Source of the DNA: Methanoculleus oceani
GTDB taxonomy: Archaea > Halobacteriota > Methanomicrobia > Methanomicrobiales > Methanoculleaceae
Direction: 5' to 3'
Length of the DNA: 64,000 nt
Assembly (NCBI RefSeq): GCF_023702065.1
Contig: NZ_QFDM01000003.1
Location: 310,001-374,000 of the forward strand
Shown: in pieces, positions 8,747 to 17,217 of the stretch
Position numbering within the stretch: position 1 is the first letter of the stretch
Layout: each line of letters starts with the position of its first letter
Notes under the pieces: generated by a model
What the model was told of the DNA's origin: nothing
The model's input: the letters and a program-made list of their open reading frames with translations, nothing else
The model's database searches: none
Position numbers and translations under genes: made by a program

Positions 8747-9337
8747 ATGATCCTTCCACCCTCGTTCTACGAACGCGATACCGTGACCGTTGCAAAGGAC
8801 CTGCTGGGGTGCCTGCTCGTGCACCGGGAGGAGACAACGACGATGGGATGGATCGTCGAGGTCGAGGCCTACCTCAGGGGGGACCCGGCGGCCCACTCGT
8901 ACCGGGGAGAGACGAAGAGGAACAGCGTCATGTTCGGCCCGCCGGGCCATGCTTACGTCTACCTGATCTACGGTCTGCACACCTGCGTCAACATCGTGAC
9001 CGGATCGGAGGGCGCGGGGGAGGCGGTCCTGATCCGGGCTCTCGAGCCGGCCATTGGGCTCGACCTGATACAGGAGAGGCGGGGGATGAACGACCCGGTC
9101 TCGCTCGCGAGCGGCCCGGGCAAGCTGACGCAGGCGCTCGACATCACCATGGACCTGAACGGGACCTCCCTGTACAACGGTCCTCTCCAGGTCGGATCGC
9201 CAGACAGCCTGCCCGGCCGCCGCCCTGAAGGATTCCCCGGGGAGATCGTGCAGACGACCCGGATCGGGATCACGAAGGCGGCGGACCTCCCCCTCCGGTT
9301 TTACCTGAAGGGGAGCCGGTACGTCTCGCGGCGGTGA
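8747..9337 (+). CDS. DNA-3-methyladenine glycosylase, AAG/MPG family
   Basis: Base-excision repair enzyme that removes alkylated purines. The 196-residue product matches the AAG family: the LPPSFYERDTVTVAKDLLG N-terminus, EVEAYLRGDPAAHSYRG with the catalytic Glu and DNA-binding residues, MFGPPGHAYVYLIYG with the intercalating Tyr region, and LIRALEP plus GPGKLTQAL. The start at 8747 has AGGAG five bases upstream and begins at the usual N-terminus; longer in-frame starts at 8615 and 8699 add nothing recognisable. Its 3' end overlaps the convergent ferredoxin gene by 68 bases. An AlkD-like alkylation repair gene lies about 4 kb downstream. Confidence 0.92.
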   Translation: MILPPSFYERDTVTVAKDLLGCLLVHREETTTMGWIVEVEAYLRGDPAAHSYRGETKRNSVMFGPPGHAYVYLIYGLHTCVNIVTGSEGAGEAVLIRALEPAIGLDLIQERRGMNDPVSLASGPGKLTQALDITMDLNGTSLYNGPLQVGSPDSLPGRRPEGFPGEIVQTTRIGITKAADLPLRFYLKGSRYVSRR

Positions 9338-10208
9338 GGTCGGACCCGTGACCCATCCCGGACCCCCGTCGCCCGATCGTCCTCTCCCCCTCCTCCGCAA
9401 CCCGCCCGCTGATCAGTATGGTGTGCTCCTTCACCGGGATCTCCTTTTCCGAGCGTTTCAGGGCCTCGTCCACGACATATCGCACCCCGCTGCAGCAGGG
9501 CACTTCCATATGCAGGACCGTGATCGACCGGATCGCGTGCTGCGAGAATATCTCCGCAAGCTTCGTGACGTACCCCTCGACATCCGCATCCAGTTTCGGG
9601 CAGAACAGGATCACGATCTTATCGCGCAGAAAGTCACGGTGGAAATCCGCGTATGCAAAAGGAACACAGTCCCCGGAGATGAGAAGATCTGCGTCGTCGA
9701 AGTATGAGGCTGCGGGGTTCAGGAGCTTCAACTGGATCGGCCACTGCCTCAGTTCCGACTCTATCCGGCCGGCACGCTCTCTCGCCGCAGTCTCCCCTCG
9801 CGGAAGGCTCACCGCGGCGGAACCCGGGCACGCAGCACGATCTGCCGCGGTGTCGTGTTGGGGGACCGGAATGCCGTTCGCGGTCAGGTACTCGATTGCC
9901 TCGCGGTACAGGTCCTCCTCCCCATGGCCGAGGAGGTGCTCGAGGTGCGCCCTGACGACCGCTTCTCCTTGCGGTGCGATCTTCGCCATCACGGCCTTCT
10001 CGTCATACGGCCCGGCCTCCCGCTCGACGACGCAGATCGCCCCCTCCGGGCACGTCCCGATGCAGGCGCCGAGCCCGTCGCAGAAGAGATCGCTCACGAG
10101 CCTTGCCTTCCCGTCGATGATCTGGAGCGCTCCTTCCGGGCAGTCCGGTATGCAGAGCCCGCACCCGGTGCATTTTTCCTCGTCGATCTCGATGATCTTT
10201 CGCTTCAT
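9270..10208 (-). CDS. Dicluster 4Fe-4S ferredoxin-domain protein with C-terminal domain
   Basis: A 312-residue protein of a family widespread in anaerobes. Residues 1-60 hold two 4Fe-4S motifs (CTGCGLCIPDCP and CDGLGACIGTCP). A middle region has a CPGSAA motif (about 125), then a conserved domain (about 150-265) with WPIQLKLLNP, DCVPFAYADFHRDFL, CPKLD and EVPCCSG; these extra Cys residues may bind a further cofactor. The reaction is unknown to me; electron transfer to a bound metal or flavin site is plausible. The start at 10208 has a GGGAGGT SD; the longer frame up to 10346 has no support. The low-complexity, Gly/Pro-rich C-terminal 35 residues, which overlap the glycosylase gene, look unlike the rest and may be read-through of an older stop. 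Confidence 0.8.
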   Translation of the reverse strand: MKRKIIEIDEEKCTGCGLCIPDCPEGALQIIDGKARLVSDLFCDGLGACIGTCPEGAICVVEREAGPYDEKAVMAKIAPQGEAVVRAHLEHLLGHGEEDLYREAIEYLTANGIPVPQHDTAADRAACPGSAAVSLPRGETAARERAGRIESELRQWPIQLKLLNPAASYFDDADLLISGDCVPFAYADFHRDFLRDKIVILFCPKLDADVEGYVTKLAEIFSQHAIRSITVLHMEVPCCSGVRYVVDEALKRSEKEIPVKEHTILISGRVAEEGERTIGRRGSGMGHGSDLTAARRTGSPSGKTGGGGPPPS

Positions 10209-10524
10209 CCGGGACCTCCCGCATCTATCTTCTAACCGCTTACCGCCCAAAAACGTTTGCAGCCCGGGGGTGAGCGGCAGCCCGCCGCACCCTTCATCCG
10301 GATAAGAGGGCGCGGCAGCAGCAACACAGGCTATTGAGCATATCACCCGAGATCACCACTTATAAGCATACAGATCGGTTATCAGGCCAATCAGACCTCT
10401 TTCAGGAGCCCGATACTGGAGAGGTCCCATTCCGGGAACTTCGCCTGACGTCTTCCGTTCCGTTGACGGCCCCGGGTATCCGGGACGAAAGCAGTTATCC
10501 CGGAACAGAGAGACAGTTAGTGTA
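10209..10524. other. Intergenic region (316 bp)
   Basis: Divergent gap. A TATA-like ACTTATAAGC lies at about 10356-10365, but it is about 160 bases from the next plus-strand start, so it would give a long leader. No gene is seen. Confidence 0.4.
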
Positions 10525-11823
10525 ATGCGCCCCTCCCCAATCCGCCATCCCGCACCCGCCTTCGACGTCTTCAACGTCTATTTTGAGCGCATCTACGATC
10601 CGACGATGCACGTCGTCTTTACACTCGACGGCGAAGTCGACGTAGGGGCCATGAGGGAGGCGACGAAGAGGCTGATCGAGTCCGACCCCTACCTCCGGTC
10701 GAAGTACGCGGAGGTTGACGGCCGGCCCGTCTGGGAGGAGATCCCGGAGGAACTGTGGGAGGGAGCGTTCGTCCTCGCCCCGGCCGGGGAGGCTGAGAAC
10801 CTGCTCCCGCCGCCGCTCGACGTCCGCTCCGGGCCGCAGGTGCGGGTCAGCCTCTACCGGAGGAGGGAGGGGGATATCGTGACCGTCAACTGCCACCACG
10901 GCTTCTGCGACGCCACCGGCGCCCTCACCCTTGCCCGGGACCTCTTTGCGGCCTACCGGGGGATCGTGGACGACCCGGACTTCCGGCCGGTCCCCCGCGC
11001 CCCTTACGACCGGAGCACGGACAGGGTCCTCGCGCTCCACTCCGAAGAAGAGCGGCAGCAGGCGCTCGCGGAGGAGGAGCCCTTCGTCGACCGGTGGCGC
11101 TTCCCCATCAAGCGGACCGGGAGGGGCACGCCCCGGGCGGCCTCCCGGACGCTCTCTCCCGGGAGGCTCGGGCGCATAAAGGCGTTCGGGAGAGAGCACG
11201 GGGCCACGGTGAACGACGTCCTCATCGGTGCGTTCTTCCTTGCGTTCCAGAAGATCCGGAACGACCCCTCCGACCGGGAGGAGCCCCGCTCGTTCCTGAC
11301 CTCGGCCGATCTGCGGAGGAGGTATCCCGGCCTCTACGAGGACTGCCCGCTCACGAACCTCTCCATCGCCTACGAGGTCACCCTCTTCGCCGGGGAGGGG
11401 GCGCAGTTAGAGGATATCATCGCCCGGGTGACGGCAATAACAGCCCGCAAAAAGGCAGGGAGCCTCGGCCTCGCGGCCATCCTCTTCTACGAAGAGATCA
11501 TGACGGGCGGGATGCCGGCGGTGCGGGCGTTCTTCGACGACATGATCGAGCGGTACCGGACATCCGGCATGAAAAACCCGGTCTTCTCGAACCTCGGGGT
11601 CTTCGACCCCGGCGATTACCTTCCGGTCCCCGGAAAGGACGGCACCGAGCTCGGCCTCCTGGACGTCCGGTACCTCCCCTGCGTCTGCTGGCCGTACGGG
11701 TTTCTGGTGATCGTCTCCACGTTCCGCGACTGCCTGACCATCGCCACGGCCTACGAGGAAGGACCCTACTCGACGGCTGTCGTGGAGCGGTTCCTCGAGT
11801 ACGTGGACGGGTATCTTCCGTAA
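10525..11823 (+). CDS. Condensation/alcohol acyltransferase-like protein (HHxxxD)
   Basis: A 432-residue protein of the CoA-dependent acyltransferase superfamily (NRPS condensation, WS/DGAT and alcohol acetyltransferase folds). The N-terminal half carries the catalytic CHHGFCDATGA motif at about residue 130 (HHxxxD). The second half has TVNDVLIGAFFLAF (about 228-242) and a FLTSADLRRRYPG segment that resembles the second-lobe signature of WS/DGAT and AATase proteins. It should join an acyl donor to an alcohol or amine. No carrier protein, adenylation domain or polyketide gene is nearby, so it is not part of a visible assembly line. In methanogens such proteins are usually left as hypothetical; substrates are unknown. 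Confidence 0.72.
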   Translation: MRPSPIRHPAPAFDVFNVYFERIYDPTMHVVFTLDGEVDVGAMREATKRLIESDPYLRSKYAEVDGRPVWEEIPEELWEGAFVLAPAGEAENLLPPPLDVRSGPQVRVSLYRRREGDIVTVNCHHGFCDATGALTLARDLFAAYRGIVDDPDFRPVPRAPYDRSTDRVLALHSEEERQQALAEEEPFVDRWRFPIKRTGRGTPRAASRTLSPGRLGRIKAFGREHGATVNDVLIGAFFLAFQKIRNDPSDREEPRSFLTSADLRRRYPGLYEDCPLTNLSIAYEVTLFAGEGAQLEDIIARVTAITARKKAGSLGLAAILFYEEIMTGGMPAVRAFFDDMIERYRTSGMKNPVFSNLGVFDPGDYLPVPGKDGTELGLLDVRYLPCVCWPYGFLVIVSTFRDCLTIATAYEEGPYSTAVVERFLEYVDGYLP

Positions 11824-12039
11824 GATCTTCTGTACAGGGGCGGCGTCGAGAGACGCAAAGAACTCGTGCAGGAGACCGGTGGTTCGTGCAACAATTCCAT
11901 GATTCGCCGCGTTTGCCGGCGAAGCCCCGCAATTCGACGATATCACGGTCGTCGTGCTGCGGGTATCGGGCGAGGCCTGACGGCGCCGCACCCTGTCCGA
12001 CCGCGAGGCCTATCATCCCCGGCGCCCAACGCCGGTCCC

Positions 12040-12921
12040 ATGCCCGCGACGAGGGTACTCGCATTCAGCGATCTCTCCTGGGGGACGAGGGAGCGGGACT
12101 CAACCGGCGGCCGGAAGGTCGACAAAACCTCATTCCTCCGACCGGTCGAGGAAACCGACCCGGATATCGTCGTCTTCGCCGGCGACGCCGCCTACGACCG
12201 GTGCTCGCGCTCAGGGCTCGACGAGACGGAACTCTTCCTCGGCCTCCTCGGAGGGATTGCATCGGCGGGAAGGCGCTGCATCGTCGTCGAGGGGAACAAC
12301 GACGACACGATGGGCACCTACGGCCGGGTCCGGGACGCGGCAGAGGCGAACCCTTACATCCACGAGATCTCTGGGGAGGCGCGGGAGGTCTGCGGCATAC
12401 GCTTCCTCGGTGTTCCCACCGGGAAGGAGAAGAGGATGGCCCGGTCGGCCGAAGGGCCGGTCGATATCGTGGTGGCCCACGCACCTCTCGCGAACCGGGT
12501 CTGGCTCTTTGACCTCCCGGCGGCGTGCATCGTCACCGGCCACTACGGCATGATGACGGCCGTGGTCGCCGGGAAGGCGTATGTCGCCCTCGACTGCTCC
12601 CCGGCCTCCTGGGCGGTTATCGACTGGGAGAAGGGATGGCGGCGGATCGAATTCGTTGCCGGGGCATGCCGGATCACCATGCGCCCGGAGGAGGGGATCG
12701 TTGCGGCCGGGTGCGACCCGGCCCTCCTCCGGAATCTGATGGAAGGGCGCGGCCCGCTCCCGTATCCTGACGAAGTCGAGGCGCTGCGGAGGGCGAAACA
12801 GGAGATCGCGATCGAAGAGCGGGAGGAGGTCCTTGAGCGCCTGCTCGGGATGGGGATAAAAAAGACACATGTCGAACGGTATCTCGGGAGACAGGGGTTG
12901 CCGGGCCGCCGGGCACGGTAG
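12040..12921 (+). CDS. Calcineurin-like metallophosphoesterase
   Basis: A 293-residue two-metal phosphoesterase. The ordered motifs are visible: FSDLSWG near residue 8 (D-x-H variant with Ser in place of His), VVFAGDAAYD (GD), VEGNNDD (GNxD/E, Asn in place of the usual His), VVAHAPL (H) and VTGHYG (GH). The substitutions in the first and third motifs are unusual and may change the metal. The C-terminal 60 residues are charged and helical and are not part of the core fold. The start at 12040 was chosen because upstream in-frame sequence is Arg/Pro-rich without family features. The substrate is unknown; cyclic nucleotide or nucleotide pyrophosphate hydrolysis is possible. Confidence 0.78.
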   Translation: MPATRVLAFSDLSWGTRERDSTGGRKVDKTSFLRPVEETDPDIVVFAGDAAYDRCSRSGLDETELFLGLLGGIASAGRRCIVVEGNNDDTMGTYGRVRDAAEANPYIHEISGEAREVCGIRFLGVPTGKEKRMARSAEGPVDIVVAHAPLANRVWLFDLPAACIVTGHYGMMTAVVAGKAYVALDCSPASWAVIDWEKGWRRIEFVAGACRITMRPEEGIVAAGCDPALLRNLMEGRGPLPYPDEVEALRRAKQEIAIEEREEVLERLLGMGIKKTHVERYLGRQGLPGRRAR

Positions 12922-12980
12922 CGGATCGCTTATCGCTCACCCCCGCGGAGGTATGGATACGATAGGCGAGGCTCATAGGA

Positions 12981-13478
12981 ATGGAGTTTATCATACGGGA
13001 GATGACCGCCGCCGACCGGGAAGACGTCCGCCGGATCTACCTCGAGGGGATCGCCACCGGCAACGCGACGTTTGAGTCGGAGGCACCTTCATGGGAGCGC
13101 TGGGACACGGGCCACGTCAGGTCCTGCCGCCTCGTTGCGGCCAACGGCGAGAGGATCTTCGGCTGGGCGGCGCTCAGTCCCTCTTCCGGGCGCCCGGCCT
13201 ACGCCGGTGTCGCCGAGGTCAGCATCTACGTCGAGAACGACGTCCGGGGGCTGGGGGTCGGGAGCGCGCTCCTTGCCGCACTCATCGCCGCATCGGAGCA
13301 GGAAGGGTTCTGGACGCTCCAGGCGGGCATCTTTCCGGAGAACGAAGCGAGCCTCGCCCTCCATGCGAAGCACGGTTTTTGCGTCATCGGCCGCCGCGAA
13401 CGTCCGGGCCGGATGAAGGACGGCAGATGGCGGGACGTGCTGCTTCTCGAGCGGAGGAGCAGAGAGGTAGGCCTCTGA
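12981..13478 (+). CDS. GNAT N-acetyltransferase (phosphinothricin/ArsN type)
   Basis: A 165-residue single GNAT domain. The acetyl-CoA site is seen as VRGLGVGSALLAALI (Q/R-x-x-G-x-G/A). FESEAPSWERW near residue 32 and the C-terminal NEASLALHAKHGF ... GRWRDVLLLER are characteristic of the Pat/ArsN1 subfamily, which acetylates phosphinothricin, methionine sulfone or similar amines. The natural substrate here is unknown. It stands alone 59 bases after the phosphoesterase gene. Confidence 0.88.
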   Translation: MEFIIREMTAADREDVRRIYLEGIATGNATFESEAPSWERWDTGHVRSCRLVAANGERIFGWAALSPSSGRPAYAGVAEVSIYVENDVRGLGVGSALLAALIAASEQEGFWTLQAGIFPENEASLALHAKHGFCVIGRRERPGRMKDGRWRDVLLLERRSREVGL

Positions 13479-13538
13479 CCCGCGCCGGGACGCCCCCGAT
13501 CCTGATCGTTTATCCGTCACCCCTTCCTAGATCTCCCC

Positions 13539-14252
13539 ATGGATCCAGTCGTCGAAGCGATACGGCAGGAGTTCGCGGCGCACGCAGACCCCGAGATCTG
13601 CGAGAAAGGCCAGCGGTTCTTCAAGGAGGAGGTCCGGTGCTACGGGATGAAGACGGCAACCGCAGTCTCGATCGCAAAGAAATACTGGAAGGAGGTCAAA
13701 ACCCGTGAGAAAAAGGAGATCTTCGCTCTCTGCGAGGAACTCTATTCGTCGGGGATGATGGAGGAGGCGTTCGTGGTCTCCCAGTGGGCCCAGCAACTCG
13801 CCGACCGCTACGAACCCGGCGACATCATTGTCTTCCGGCACTGGATCGGGACCTATATCACCAACTGGGCCACCTGCGACGGCCTCTGCAACCACGCCGT
13901 CGGGGACTATATTCTCCGGTTCCCGGAGCAGGTTGCGGAGCTGAAACGCTGGACGCAGTCGGAGAACCGCTGGATGCGGCGTGCGGCGGCGGTCTCGCTG
14001 GTCGTGCCGGCGAAACGCGGGGAGTTCCTCGACGAGGCGCTTGAGATCGCCGATCTCCTCCTGACCGATACGGACGACATGGTCCAGAAAGGCTACGGGT
14101 GGCTCTTAAAAGAGGCGAGCCGGAAGCACACGGACGAGGTCTTCTCCTACGTCATGGCGAACAAGAGAGTCATGCCCCGGACGGCTTTGCGGTATGCCAT
14201 CGAGTTGATGCCGAAGGGCCTGAAGGCCGAGGCGATGAAGAAGGACTGGTAA
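13539..14252 (+). CDS. DNA alkylation repair protein, AlkD-like HEAT repeat
   Basis: A 237-residue all-helical protein of the AlkC/AlkD superfamily. Family features include GMKTATAVSIAKKYW (about 36-50), FRHWIGTYITNWATCDGLC (about 104-122) with the Trp-Ala-x-Cys-Asp active-site segment, and ENRWMRRAAAVSLV (about 146-160). AlkD proteins remove bulky or cationic alkylated bases without base flipping, using the Trp and Asp of this site. Together with the AAG-family glycosylase at 8747 it gives the locus two unrelated alkylation repair glycosylases. It is followed by a DUF3795 gene 13 bases downstream, so the two may share a transcript. Confidence 0.88.
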   Translation: MDPVVEAIRQEFAAHADPEICEKGQRFFKEEVRCYGMKTATAVSIAKKYWKEVKTREKKEIFALCEELYSSGMMEEAFVVSQWAQQLADRYEPGDIIVFRHWIGTYITNWATCDGLCNHAVGDYILRFPEQVAELKRWTQSENRWMRRAAAVSLVVPAKRGEFLDEALEIADLLLTDTDDMVQKGYGWLLKEASRKHTDEVFSYVMANKRVMPRTALRYAIELMPKGLKAEAMKKDW

Positions 14253-14265
14253 GTCATCCCGGGTG

Positions 14266-14673
14266 ATGAAGATGGTCCAGACAGTCTACCCGGACTCAGT
14301 CGGGATGTGCGGCGTGAACTGCGCTCTCACCCCCTGTCTCCGGAACGGGAGGTGCCGCGGCTGCCGTTCCGAAGACCCTCGCCAGAAGCGCACCTCAAAG
14401 TGGAAGTGCCGGATCCGGAGATGCGTCCTGGAGCGGCAACTCAACCACTGCGGCGAATGCCCGGAGTTCCCCTGCCCGACCCGGGGGTCTCTCGATAAAC
14501 TCTATCGTGGCCGATACCGGATCGACCTTACGGAGAATATCAGGAGACTCACCGCTCTCGGGCCCGAAGAGTGGGGACGGCAGGTGCAGGCCGATTACAC
14601 GTGCCCGTCGTGCGGGGGGTGCATCGACCCCTACCGGCGGACGTGTTCCGCCTGCGGGAGAACGATGGACTGA
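14266..14673 (+). CDS. DUF3795 Cys-rich zinc-binding protein
   Basis: A 135-residue protein with 14 or so cysteines. Family-typical features are MCGVNCALTPC, CRGCRSEDP, CRIRRCVLER, HCGECPEFPC (DUF3795) and a C-terminal zinc-ribbon-like CPSCGG ... CSACG. It probably binds one or more zinc ions; the function is unknown. Three closely spaced in-frame starts exist (GTG 14263, ATG 14266, ATG 14272). GGTGAT at 14262-14267 can pair with the 16S 3' end and favours 14272, but the choice is not settled. It lies just downstream of the AlkD-like gene. Confidence 0.75.
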   Translation: MKMVQTVYPDSVGMCGVNCALTPCLRNGRCRGCRSEDPRQKRTSKWKCRIRRCVLERQLNHCGECPEFPCPTRGSLDKLYRGRYRIDLTENIRRLTALGPEEWGRQVQADYTCPSCGGCIDPYRRTCSACGRTMD

Positions 14674-14730
14674 TCTTCGCGCTCCCGGCATCCCATAAAG
14701 GACGGGAGTGTTCCTCCTGGTCCAGGGTAC

Positions 14731-15159
14731 CTAGAACCTGACCCGCGGCGCTTCGGCTTCCCGCATGTTCTGTTCCAGCGTCCAGAAGTACGCCTCGCCG
14801 TGGGCCACGCGGAATACGGCGAGATGCGGGTCGTTCGGCCCGGAGACCCCGATCTGGAGAAGCCACGGCCGCTCTTTGACGAGCCGCTCTTTCAAGGCCG
14901 CATCCTCGACGAACTCGACCGCTCCCGCGACCCGCATCATCATGCCTTTACCCCCGGGATTGTAGAAGCAGAGCTCGACCTTCGGGTTCTTTACGAGCTG
15001 CTGCCAGACGGCCTTCGGGGTTCCGGTATGGTAGTAGAACCCGGTCGAATCGGCAAACCACATGGCAAACGCCCGGACCCGGGGCTGGTCGCCGTCCATT
15101 GTCGCGATGTAGGTCACGGGGTTTTCGTTTGCGAATTTCACGCAGCCGGAAAAGTCCAT
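14731..15159 (-). CDS. Pyridoxamine 5'-phosphate oxidase-family flavoprotein
   Basis: A 142-residue single split-barrel domain of the PNPOx-like FMN/F420-binding superfamily. Typical segments are NPVTYIATMDGDQPRVRAF near the N-terminus, a central TGTPKAVWQQLVKNPKVELCF, and a C-terminal FRVAHGEAYFW. In methanogens such proteins may bind FMN or coenzyme F420; the substrate is unknown. GAGGAAGG precedes the ATG. It probably does not act in vitamin B6 synthesis because it lacks the dimer-specific extension of true PdxH. Confidence 0.85.
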   Translation of the reverse strand: MDFSGCVKFANENPVTYIATMDGDQPRVRAFAMWFADSTGFYYHTGTPKAVWQQLVKNPKVELCFYNPGGKGMMMRVAGAVEFVEDAALKERLVKERPWLLQIGVSGPNDPHLAVFRVAHGEAYFWTLEQNMREAEAPRVRF

Positions 15160-15214
15160 TTTCCTTCCTCATCCATCAATACGGAGAGGAAGTAAAAAAT
15201 GTTTCCGGGCCGCC

Positions 15215-15817
15215 TCAGGCGGAATCGGACGGGAATACCTCACGGGCCAGCCTCCGCGCCTCGTCGAGCCAGGCCCTGCGCTGCCCGTCGGTGCTCGTGA
15301 CCACAACAGAGAACATCCGGCGGTGAACGACCGGGATCCCGCAGAACGCGCAGATACAGTCCTTCCAGAGCCGTTCGAGGGGATCGCCGAAGACCTCGAG
15401 TTCCCTCTCTTGGGGCGTGTTCGAGGTATTGAAGACGAGCGCCGCTTTCGCCCTGAGCAGGCCCACCGGAACGCCTTCCCCGGCGTCTCCTTCCAAAAAC
15501 CGGTATGCGACGCCCGGGCGCAGGACCCGGTCGATCCAGCCTTTCAGGATCGCGGGGGGCATCCCCCACCAGTCCGGGTGAATCACCACAAGACCGTCGG
15601 CGGCAGCAATCTCTACGCAGTGCGCGGCAACGGAGGGGGGGAGCGGTGCGTCACGGGGTATCTCGTCGTACGGCAGCAGGGGGTCGAAATTCTCGGCATA
15701 GAGGTCATGGAATGCAACGACATGCCCGCATTCCTCGAGGGCGGCGATGATCGTCTCCGTTATCGCATGGTTGAAACTTCCCCGGTGGGGGTGTGCGAGT
15801 ACGACGGATATGAGCAC
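15215..15817 (-). CDS. NAD(P)H-dependent oxidoreductase, flavodoxin fold (KefF/MdaB type)
   Basis: A 200-residue flavodoxin-like quinone reductase. VVLAHPHRGSFNHAI near the N-terminus is the phosphate-binding loop, VIHPDWWGMPPAILKGWIDRVL (about 88-110) is the hallmark of this family, and NTSNTPQERE follows. It should be a cytosolic FMN/FAD two-electron reductase of quinones or similar acceptors. The start is a GTG at 15817, with a perfect AGGAGG six bases upstream; the ORF extends to 15904 but that part lacks family sequence. It is transcribed in the same direction as the PNPOx-like gene 55 bases downstream, so the two flavoproteins may form an operon. Confidence 0.87.
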   Translation of the reverse strand: MLISVVLAHPHRGSFNHAITETIIAALEECGHVVAFHDLYAENFDPLLPYDEIPRDAPLPPSVAAHCVEIAAADGLVVIHPDWWGMPPAILKGWIDRVLRPGVAYRFLEGDAGEGVPVGLLRAKAALVFNTSNTPQERELEVFGDPLERLWKDCICAFCGIPVVHRRMFSVVVTSTDGQRRAWLDEARRLAREVFPSDSA

Positions 15818-15875
15818 TTGAAGCCTCCTTTCTGACCACGTTCTCCCCGTTGCCTTAAATACAGCACGGTTGACG

Positions 15876-16322
15876 TCAGGTCCCGGTTTTTGCGTTCTCC
15901 CCATGCCAGCGCGCCATATGCTCCGCGTGGGTGCGCAGGTAGGCCCCCTCCGTGAAGAACCGGTCGTAGAACTCGAGATCGAGGTGATGGGCCTGCAGGT
16001 GCGTGAGCAGGACGACCGAGGGTGCGGTGCCCGGGAACTTGCCGAACCGGTCGTAGACGTACTGCGCCATCATCGAGACGCACCCGATGAACTCCTCGCC
16101 GTGCACCTCCGCGCTGCCCCGGACAAGCCCGCTCTCCTTCCAGGGACCCGGGGTTGTGGGGTAGCGGGCTTTATCCGCGACAGGATTGACGGGCCGCCGG
16201 AGTTGGTTCCGGTACTGCAAAAGATAGGAGAACTCTTCCGAAGGCAGTTTTCGGGGTGCTGGAAAAGCCAGAAAAGAAACGGATTTTCGCAACGAGTAAA
16301 AAATTATGCAGTAAAACACCAA
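15876..16322 (-). pseudogene. Probable 5'-truncated gene fragment
   Basis: The 148-codon frame has two parts. From about residue 40 (NPVADKARYP) to the end, the sequence is protein-like with balanced composition and conserved-looking motifs (KESGLVRGSAEVHGEEF, LLTHLQAHHLDLEFYDRF). The first 30 or so residues come from AT-rich DNA and read like non-coding sequence. This suggests the C-terminal half of a larger protein whose start has been lost. I do not recognise the family. It could instead be an intact short gene with a start inside the frame. Confidence 0.4.
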
Positions 16323-16357
16323 TTAGAGTGTAAAAAGTTTCCACACATTTAGAAACA

Positions 16358-16367
16358 TTTAAATTTT
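16358..16367 (+). promoter_or_regulatory. Putative TATA box for the sensor protein gene
   Basis: TTTAAATTTT lies in a strongly AT-rich stretch. The predicted transcript start about 25 bases on falls just before GGAG at 16388-16391, which can serve as the ribosome site for the TTG at 16402. Confidence 0.45.
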
Positions 16368-16401
16368 CTTTCAATTATAGTCTCGAACGGAGTTGTGTTT
16401 T

Positions 16402-16956
16402 TTGACGGAGCAATACGTTCTGATCAAACTAGCGGCCAGTACCATCGCCCTGATCCTCGTAATAGCAGGCCTTGTTTTTGTATATTCGTCCGGAGGAAAC
16501 GGATTTGTCACGGAAGGGACCACGCAGGACGAGTTGAAGGCCCTTGCAGCGAGTATTGCGGCCCGGATCGACGGTGACGCCCTCGCAGAACTCCAGCCGG
16601 GAGATGAAGCTACCCCGGAGTTCATCGCCATTCGCGACCAGCTCAATGCCTTCCGGGCCTCCAACCCCGAGATCCTCTACATCTATACGATGCGCAAAGT
16701 AGGGAATGCCACCGAGTACATCGTGGATGCAGACTACGGTATCGACGACGGAGTCGCGATAGGCGAGGTCTACTATCCTACGGACCTGGACACCGATTTC
16801 CTCGCCGGGTTTGTTGAACCCTCGGCCGAACCTGAGTATTACACCGAACAGTGGGGCAACGCCACAGCGACCATCATCTCCGGGTATGCTCCCGTGAAGG
16901 ATTCGACCGGCACCATCGTCGGGATGGTGGGCATCGATCTGGGGCACTCAGAGTGA
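16402..16956 (+). CDS. Stand-alone membrane-anchored Cache/PDC-like sensor domain
   Basis: A 184-residue protein with one TM segment (about 8-27, LAASTIALILVIAG) followed by an extracellular domain. The domain resembles the PDC/Cache ligand-binding domains at the N-terminus of methanogen sensor kinases: EILYIYTMRKVGNATEYIVDAD, GEVYYPTD, a Trp-Gly before the final strands, and SGYAPVKDSTGTIVGMVGIDL. It stops right after that last strand, where a kinase would re-enter the membrane, so it has no second TM and no output domain. The chosen start is TTG 16402, with GGAG 10 bases upstream; a TTG at 16393 is too close to it. It precedes the radical SAM gene by 261 bases. Confidence 0.68.
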   Translation: MTEQYVLIKLAASTIALILVIAGLVFVYSSGGNGFVTEGTTQDELKALAASIAARIDGDALAELQPGDEATPEFIAIRDQLNAFRASNPEILYIYTMRKVGNATEYIVDADYGIDDGVAIGEVYYPTDLDTDFLAGFVEPSAEPEYYTEQWGNATATIISGYAPVKDSTGTIVGMVGIDLGHSE

Positions 16957-17217
16957 TCGACCGGTAAAATCCCATCGTCGCCTTCCCCGTTGCCGGGAGG
17001 TTCATTCACCCTTCTCGCGGCGGGGATCACCCGGGAGATCGCCGCCGCCCGAAGAGGTCTCGCGGTCGACAGCGCGATCGATTCTTTTCCGGATAGGCCA
17101 CGTCGATCCCCTAACTTTGCAGGAAGGCTTTGCTTATCCAGACGGACCCCCGCCAGAGCCCCGGGTCCGGGCCGGTATGAATAGGTTTTAACATCTTCGA
17201 AGAGAAGCTCGGTACGA

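Noticed and set aside
16957-17217. Possible precursor peptide for the radical SAM enzyme (64-codon frame at 16990)
   Set aside because: The frame has one Cys only and reads as GC-rich non-coding sequence; no SD; not a plausible Cys-rich substrate.
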